Assembly: GCA_033675545.1 (NCBI GenBank)
Contig: JAWDGP010004972.1
Coordinates: forward strand, 136,001-200,000
DNA from: Elysia crispata
Lineage: Eukaryota; Mollusca; Gastropoda; Plakobranchidae
Length of the DNA stretch: 64,000 nucleotides
Reading direction: 5' to 3'
Shown here: piece by piece, positions 34,701 to 43,700 of the stretch
How the letters are laid out: every line of letters starts with the position of its first letter
Position numbering within the stretch: position 1 is the stretch's first letter
The notes under the pieces: model-generated
What the model was told of the DNA's origin: nothing
Database searches by the model: none
What the model saw: only the letters and a program-made list of their open reading frames with translations
Made by a program: the position numbers and the translations under genes

Positions 34701-37700
34701 TATAAAAAAGATGTTTCGTTAGTTGTAGATGGATATCTGTTTTGAAATACTTGTGGCTGTGATTTCCTATAAAACCACGTCCATGGTATGCTTGTGGTGC
34801 AATGTTGTTTTTGTTGAGGATAGCATCGAGGGTGCTGCAGACAGGACCACCTCTTTTAATAAGGTCTGTCTTGCCAAAACTATCAATTTCTTTATCTATT
34901 CTATCAGCTTTTAATTTCCACTTTTTTCTTCATCGGAGTTGTATGATAGAGTCTGACATGTTCGGATAAAGTTTAATTTTTTTTTCATGTCTGTCACTGT
35001 CAGATAATTTCCTCCATATTGCAAAAATTCCTCAATTTGTTCCGTCTTTGTTGCATCGTCGGTAAAAACCATACGATCAATTTCATCTGCAGCATCCTCA
35101 AGCAAAGTATGGTGTCTTTTTGTAATCCTCAGCAGACAATGTAGGTATGGTGGTGTCACTCTGTCTAATGGGATGTCTAATAATGGGTTCATGAATGGAG
35201 TTGTTGTAGCTAGATGCGTTCTTTTTATCACCCTTGCCAACATTCATAAAATGCTTATTGTTTGTAGAGAGGCTTGATAATGTTCTCTCTGGTTGTGGAC
35301 CTCGCTTGTACTGGATTTCTGACTTTTTAGTCAGACACCACAAACAAGGATAATTGCCATTGGCACCAGAGATACCGTATATTTTACACAAAAAGTCGTA
35401 ATCCCCAAACAGAAAAAGGTTAACTTTTTTCCCTTCCCAAGATTTGTTACATCAACAAGCTGCTTCCTAATCGACCCAAAAAATATCTCCATGTTTTCCC
35501 TAGGATCTTTAATATTAGCCATAGCAATCAAAATGTTGTTATCTTTAGAATTTCGATTCTTCGTGTTAACAAGTGCCAAGCTAAATTTCAAACTACCCTG
35601 ACCATGATCCCCTCCAACTTTCACCCACACCTCACTTTCAGGAATGGCTCCATCATGCCATGTCAGACTCTCTTTCTGATTCTCTAGGAGTTTGGTGAGT
35701 TTCTCACATATGTTGGTGAGTCTCACCATTGGTTTTTCAACCAACCCCTTGCCAGCAGAGAATAAGAGCACATTGACAGTGACCTCATTGCCAATGAACT
35801 CATGTGCAACCTTTCTTTCCGCTCCCTCATGAGAAACCCTTACCCTACTTTCTCTCATAAAATGTCTCAGCTCTCTTTGTTGAGAGTATGTAAGCCCCAC
35901 AGCTTCTTTCATGGCGAGGGCATGGTGTTTGTCTATGTGAACTGTGCTTTCAAGACCAGTTTTCTTAAAAACCTCCCTACGTACTGGATTTGATAATCTG
36001 TTGAGTTCATGTGTGTGCTGTTTTTGTGTTGCTTCTTTTGATGTTCCTGCTATTGCTTTTCTGGTTGTCTCTATATGTTGAGATTGTTTTCTTTTAGTGG
36101 ATGCGCTGGAGTCCACTGAGGATTTTCTTCCATATCTGTTAGAGGTGTATGTATGTCTGGCAGTTGTTTTGGTCTAAAGTCTTCCTTGAACATTGGAGAT
36201 GTGGCACATTCTACTAATATTAGTTTTTGTCGTGGTGGAGTTGTTTGTGTTGTGGATTGACTAACAGTGCCGCAGTTTTGGTTATGTGTTGATATGTTTC
36301 TTTCCTTGGTCGCAGTGTGAGCAGGTGTTGGTGATGTGAACTCACTGACTTCAGAAGTCTGGTCAATGTTATCGCTATGAGTAATGCTTGTGGCTGAGCT
36401 ATCAATGTCTAGTGTTGTGCTGTCAGTCAAATCATCGTCAGATAGTGCAGTGTTTATGAGGGCGCCATCGATGTCTAGTGTTGTGCTGTCAGTCAAATCA
36501 TCGTCAGATAGTGCAGTGTTTATGAGGGCCCCGTCAATGTCTAGTGTTGTGCTGTCAGTCAAATCATCGTCAGATAGTGCAGTGTTTATGAGGGCGCCAT
36601 CGATGTCTAGTGTTGTGTTGTGTGCTGAATTATCATCTGTTGGTGTAGTTTATGTGGTTGGTTTCTCCAGGTCTAGATCTAGTGTTATGTTGTCTGTTAA
36701 CTCCTCATTTGCTGGTGTAGCTCGTCTGTTGTTTGTCTGTTTCAATTGCCGATTCCCCAAACTTGTATTATAAAATTGAACACACACGACACACTCACTT
36801 TCACTCACGTTCACATCACATTCAACCCACATTTTTTTCTGCCTTGGCCGCAATCATCCAAGCATTTTCTAACGTTTCTTCACTACCCCGTTTCTTTTAA
36901 ATTTACCTTTTTTTTTTTTTACATTTGTTACAAAAAAAATTTAGGTTGAAAACCATTGTTCTTTGGACATAGACATTAAAAATCATCAGAATGTCAGAGG
37001 TAAAGTCACCACATAAAAGTGTTTTCCTGTTTCTCGCCTTCTCCGCCTTGGTCAAAACACGATTGTCATACAATCTACACAGTCCGTTTTTGTCTATGGC
37101 TCTCTGTAGAATGCTAAATTCCTGCCCTGAGCGTTAGAGCAAACAGCCGTGTCCTCTATATCCTCAGAGGGGTCATATGGTTGTATTTCAAGGAGCTTTT
37201 GTGTGCCTTGGAGTCTCCCTCGCTGACCATTATGGTGGTGTAGCACATCTTGTGGCGAATCGACTCCAAAGCACTTCTGCCGCCTTTACCTCCATTAGCC
37301 CCGATGTGCCCTCAAAATTTATGGTGCTTTCACCGCTTGCTATGTGCTCTTGTCACCAGCATTCATAGCGGTGTGGCGTCTCCTTTTTACGAATGCACCG
37401 CTCTGTGCACTGTGAGAACGTCAATCACACATCCTATCCCAATCATGAATTTGTGACCTCTTGTCAGCCATGAGCGGTCAAAACTTATTGATATGTCATG
37501 ACACTAACATCAAGAGCATATTGTCTAAAAGCTCCCTGCGAACAAAAGTTGCTGCTTTAGAAAAGACTTTGTCCGTCAGTCTTTTGTTTTGGCTGTAGAG
37601 TCTTTTTACGATGGTGTTGAATGTCTTCTGGTGTACACGAGGCATCTCAAGAGACTCACAAAACTTGAGATAATAAGGGCCCATGCCTGACAAGAGGGAT

Positions 37701-40700
37701 GTCATTACGGTGGCCTCGTTAGTTATGAATGGCTTTGGGTGGCTTAGAGATGTTGTTTCGTGCCGATGTGAACTGGCTAGAAAACAATGTGCCATGTATG
37801 TTGCAGACAGCTTCAATTTTTACTGCAAGTCAAAGCGAGTGGGTGTCTAAAGTTTCAACCCTTTTAACTCACGCACTCATGGCCCCTGAAGTCTTGTAGC
37901 AACTGGTTGATCTGCAGCAGCTCCACGATAGTCCGCTTCACAAGGGAGTCACATAAGGCAGGATTACAGTAGTAATTATCTACATAAAGACAGTGACCAA
38001 AATTGAGAAGGGGCTCCATGAGACGATGTACAACATCAAACGGCTTGTTGGAGAGGTTGACGTCTCCATGCATAATTTCATAGGATCACACGTATCCTGA
38101 GCTGCTCTCACATAGTTCATAAAACTTTATTCCCCACTTAGTTGGCTTATCCCTCATATAAACTCGCATGAGGGAACGTCCTCGCCAGGGGCACATCGCT
38201 TCGTCAATGCAGAGGTTCTGCTCTAGGCTGTACACACTCATAAAGTGCTGGCATGGAAGAGGCGAAGAAGAGAAAAAAGAAACAAAAATGGGTTAGACTC
38301 ACTGAAAGCTGAAATTGTAAATTTTAAAATACATTTCATTATTTTTTCATAATGAAGTGCATACAGAAGCTGAAAAACATCAAGTAGTCAAGTCGTTTAG
38401 TTTAGGGAAAAAACGGCCATGCATTTTTGTCAGAATAAAAAAAATATATGTATATTTCTATCATTTTTCTTGTATTTTTTATAATTGCACTCACATTAGG
38501 GTCACTATAAATATTTTAAAAATCCCTGCAACCTACTTACCTAGAGTAAAAAGTATGTATTTTACTTTTTGAAGAACAGTGAAACAGATTAGTACTTTAG
38601 TGATAAAAAATATAGCAATAAAAGATACAAATGGAACCTATAACAAAAATTAAATAAAGTGAGGTAAAATCAGTGGGTAATAAAGCTATAACATGATGAT
38701 AATTATACTTACCTCCTTGAGGTGATTATGAAAGGGTCTGATTGCATGGAATCATGACCCGCTATCCCCCTTGCGATGTAGGAGCCATTGTCATTTAGAT
38801 GGAAGAAAAAGAGGATGGATTTAAATCTCTCTCTCTCTCTCCATCACTTGAGCGGTGAATGTTGATCGAAGCACCGGGTCCTTGCTTCAGTAGTGCTAGA
38901 TCCGGGGCTTATCCACAAGCGCTATGTGAATCATAAGAGCAAGGAAGTTGTATATCTCTGTCTTGGTTACAGTCTTCCAGGTACGAAACATAGACCGTGG
39001 TGACAGCTGGATATTTGCTTGCTCTTTCTGGAAAATCAACTGTCTGGCATACCTGTTGGTTTCTTGTTTCATTGTTTGTATAACGTCATCGTTGATAAAA
39101 AGCATATAGAAATCAATGGGTTTAAAATTCTTTCATCTCCACCTGTAACCAAGGGTTTCCAGTAAAAGGTGGCACAATAGGGAAGTCTGTCAGGTCAGTC
39201 AACCAATCTGACATGTAGTTTGCCCAGTTTGCCTCACCTTGCTCTACTTCTAAGTCTAATTGTACGTCTTGACACCAGTGTCTGGCACGATGCCATTGAG
39301 TTAACAGTCTCACAATGTGTTTCAGCAAATTACAAACTTTGGAATTACTTTTATCATCACAAGAATCATGGTTCTCGCAGCAATACAACTTCACCGTCAC
39401 AAAAACATTCACCAGCAAATTTTGACGGTTTCTAAGGATAATCCATACAAAGATCCAATAATATGTTTTTCCTGAACATTTTCAGTTTTAAAAAAAATTT
39501 TCACCAGAGGCGTTGTCCTATGCTGTGCAGACTTTGTCATCAACAATACTCGTCGTGATTTCACTTGATACAGACTGAAGGGTGGTAAGCTCACTGGATG
39601 AGGAAATTGGGGACAAGGCAGGAGCTATCGTTAAAATATTTTCCTTAATTGCAATGAGCATAAAATGGAAAAATTATTCAAATTGATAGAAAAATTTGCA
39701 AAATAACACTATGATCAATGAAACATATTCAATTCATTTTAAACAAAAAATAGAAGTAGACCCTTCACCACTAAATCGGAAGTTTTGAAGGATGGTGTGT
39801 ATAAAACCAAAAGCAAAATGTTCTCACTTGGTTCATACATTAAGACTAATTTAAAAGCTAAAATGAATCACTTCTCACAAGGCTCGTTGTCCTCGCTGTG
39901 CAGACTTTGTCGTCACTAAGACCAATGTCAACAACGGTAGCTAAAATCTGAAGGGTGGTGAGCTCACTGGATACAGAAACTGGGGACAGCGCATCAGCGT
40001 ATCTTTAATTTTAAATTTTCAATAACTAAGATCATACCATACAACTAGGCCTCTGCTTCATGAAAAATAAAATCTTAGTCCTAGTTTCTTCAGCCAAGGT
40101 TTTTACATCTTGCAAATGAATGAATGATTGATTAATTCATGTTGATGGTCAGCAACTGGGCAATATCATGAACAGGTTCCAAGACAGACATCTGCCAAAC
40201 AGACAGAGTGGGGTGACCATGACTTTTGTCTCGGCGCTCACATTATACTGAAACCAGCCCAACCAGTACTTCCCAGTAAGGAGCAGCATGCACTACAGAC
40301 TGAGCAACCCCTCTCCCACGCCCCACACATGTTACACCTTACTAAAACATGAGGAAATACAAATCCAGTGTACAACATATTAACATTTCATGTTCGAATC
40401 TAGGTATATCAGCTAGATTTATTTCAGCTTACTCAAGATCTAGGCTAACTGCAAACTGTAAATGGTGTGAACGAGTAGTTCTAAAAATTTTCCATGGCAT
40501 CCTCATGATTAATATTTTTTATATAAAAATACAAATGAATATAAAATTAATACTTTTTCTCACCTCGGTTGGGACCTAGATTAGATTTAGATTCTCATCT
40601 GGAGCAAGCTTGGAAGTTGTACTTGGGGGGTTCTCACCACTGCCCTAGATCTAGATCTTAAGTCTGATCATCAGATTCCGCCTCAAAATCCGGATCCTTG

Positions 40701-43700
40701 AGAATCAAATCCATTGCATCAGCAACAGACATCCTTTTCGTTATTTTCTCATGTTTTCTAAAGACAAAACTAATCAAAGGAAAGATATCTTAACAATCTC
40801 GAAATCTCAAGAACTGATGTAGAATTTTTTTAGATCTAGACTAGTTTCTCACCAAGAAACTGAGCAGAAAGGAAAGCTAAAGTCATGCCAGAGACGGCTT
40901 AAGATTGCACAAGTCGATTTTATGCCAATTTGCATTTATGCTATTTCGGCATAGGTTATGATAATCGGACTTGTGCCATTTTGCATTTAGTGTGATTTTG
41001 GCATTATTCTTACTTGTTCTGATTTGACTGGGGTGCATAATGGCAGAAGTCTGATTATGTCTTATGCCACATTATTTCTAATAAGATAAAGCAAAAACCT
41101 ATTAGCACTTTTTTAATCTAAAGGTTCAGTTAGATAGATCTCATTTTCACCTTTACAACGATACATTACTTGCACTTATGCTATAATCGTAGCACCGTAA
41201 CGAGTAGCAGTTTGATCAACAAGCCCAGCTGCTGCAAGACAGGTTTCTCCTACTTTCGTTACAAAGAGCCCTGGCAGTTTGAAGATGTGTCTTAGGTTTA
41301 TCATCCCTTAGGCTATCAATTTTTCGGTACAGAACATACGCATTTACACAAGCCAGTTCAAAAAGGCACCAAAAGCCGCACCCCTACCATTTGTAGCTCT
41401 TTCTCCCCACAAGGCAATAAGTTCTTGGTTACAGTGTAGTCATTTGAGACAACCCCTGCCATATTGTTGTTGAAAAAAAGGATTGAAGCTAGAATCTGTT
41501 TCTGGATGATGCCATCTTTTGAGCTCTTTCATGTGTGGGCGTCGCGTTTTTTGAGAGGATGCAGATAGCACATTTGTACCCCTAAAAACAGGCAACAAGG
41601 TTTTGGCAATATGAAAGTATCTGGAGATAGCCTGATACCGATTTCTGGACATGACTCCAGCTACAGCTGGCACATGAAGGAGTGGATCAGAGGACCAGAA
41701 CATTATGTAAGCAGGCAGTCTGCGGATCCCAAACATCATGTTGATGTAGGAAAAAAATATTTGTTCCTCCTTCAGTCACCGCTTTAAACGATCCAGCAAC
41801 GTTTTGCTGTACAGGTTGATTTGTTCAGCCATCAATTGGATAAAAGAGTCAAGGGAAAAAAGTCTAAAAAAGGCAATAGGTTCAGAAGTGTTATCTAGAG
41901 CAGTATATTCAAGTTTTAGGCCTACTCTGGATATAAATAACTCTACTTCAACATCCTTCAACCTTGCAGACCAAGGAAACTCAACCTATCACCACTATGA
42001 GACTCTAGTTGTATCTTTGGTCATCGTTACCGCTGCCAATTTCTAGATCTAGACCTTGTTCCTCCTAACCTAGATCATATTTCTCTATATCTATATTGCT
42101 CTCATTATTAAAATCACTGCTTTCTTCATCAACTGATGTTCCTATGTCATCTAGATCTGCATCAAGTTGGTGACTGCAGATACAATTTAGTAAATTAAAT
42201 GCCATTAAAAAAAAACAAAAAAACAACTAGCTTGAAAACTACTGTATCGATTTGGAAACAGTAAGTTGCAAAACACTAGCAGAATGTAAAAGTAACAAGC
42301 TCTTTTAGTGAGGAGGCAGGCTTATTATATTATTGGAATTTATTAATATATTGTCACCTGTCAATGTTGGGTGATGCTGGGCGATTTGGTATTTCTGAAT
42401 ATGGGGCGATACTCTGCGTTACACTTCTAGTAATCTATTAGTTAAGGTATAGGGGAAGGCGGGGTTAAAAGTCATTTTTTGAACATTCATTCCCATGAAA
42501 CAAAAAATTATTTGAATTGGAAAAAAAAATGTTATACCATTTAATCAACAATTTATTTAGTAAAATAGTATTCATTTTTTAAACAGAACAGAAAATATTT
42601 TCATGTCAAAAACTGGAGTTATTTAAAAGTGTTCAGAAAGTGACTTTTTACCCCGAATCGGAGTAAAAAGTCATTTAGCTGGGGAAAAAAGTCACTCTAC
42701 AGAACATTATATTCTCCGTCCTCGATAACACCTGTTTTAAAGGTGAAAATGTTCCCAGTGTGTTTTGTGCCTCCACTGGATGGGTTAGGTAGCTTGTAAA
42801 GAACATCAGTCAATGGTACTTCTGATGCATCAACTTTTTCTTGGAAATAAAAAAGTATTTGTCCATGTTTTGATGGTTTTCGTTTTAAAAATAAAGCATC
42901 AATTGTTGAATTTTCAATGTCAATGCTTTCAACTTGGCCAATGTAATACTGGGTGTTTTTTTTTTTTTCCAATCAAACTTAACCAAAACATAATCTCCTT
43001 CTTTCAGTTCTTCTAACTTTGGATCTTTGACACTTTCATTTTCATCCCCTTGATCCCCCTGTTTAGAACACATTAAAATGTCACTACTGTCGTCACAAAT
43101 AATTTGATCTTTGTCACTGTCACTATCCGAATCTGACGAGGATTCCAAAACAAGATCTAGTTTTCGTTTTGCCTTGGCATCTTCCAACATCTTTTTACTG
43201 GTGTTGAAGTAAAAATGAGCGACTTTCCTGCTTTTCTTTTTAATTGTTCAGGTTCACGTGGAGCTGCTTGCGGGAAAGGGCGGATTTTTTCTGGCAATTT
43301 TGCGCTGGGTGCATTTGAATTGGTTGACTTAGAAGGTAGATGCAATTGGCGCACCCTTAGCAGCTAGAGTTTCTTGTCCTTCTTCACAGGAGACTTGAGG
43401 ATGACTCTGACCCAGACCCACTGGTTCTTCAATGGGCATTGGACGATCGGTCGAGAAAGACAGAAGAAATTTGTCATTTGATATGGCATGCCTGTCTAAA
43501 GGGAAAATGTCAGTGCTTTGAAAACCAGAAATTATGTTTTCAGAAACAACACTTTTTTTCGAAAGCATAGCTGATAAGTTTGGGTGATGTGTGTATTGTC
43601 ATTGTTTCCCCAGCATTCAAGGGGTTCCTCATCCAGTTATCTCCTGCTTGGTAATAGGTTTTGAATGGGCCGTAAACACTTTTGTCGAGGGGTTGAAGCT

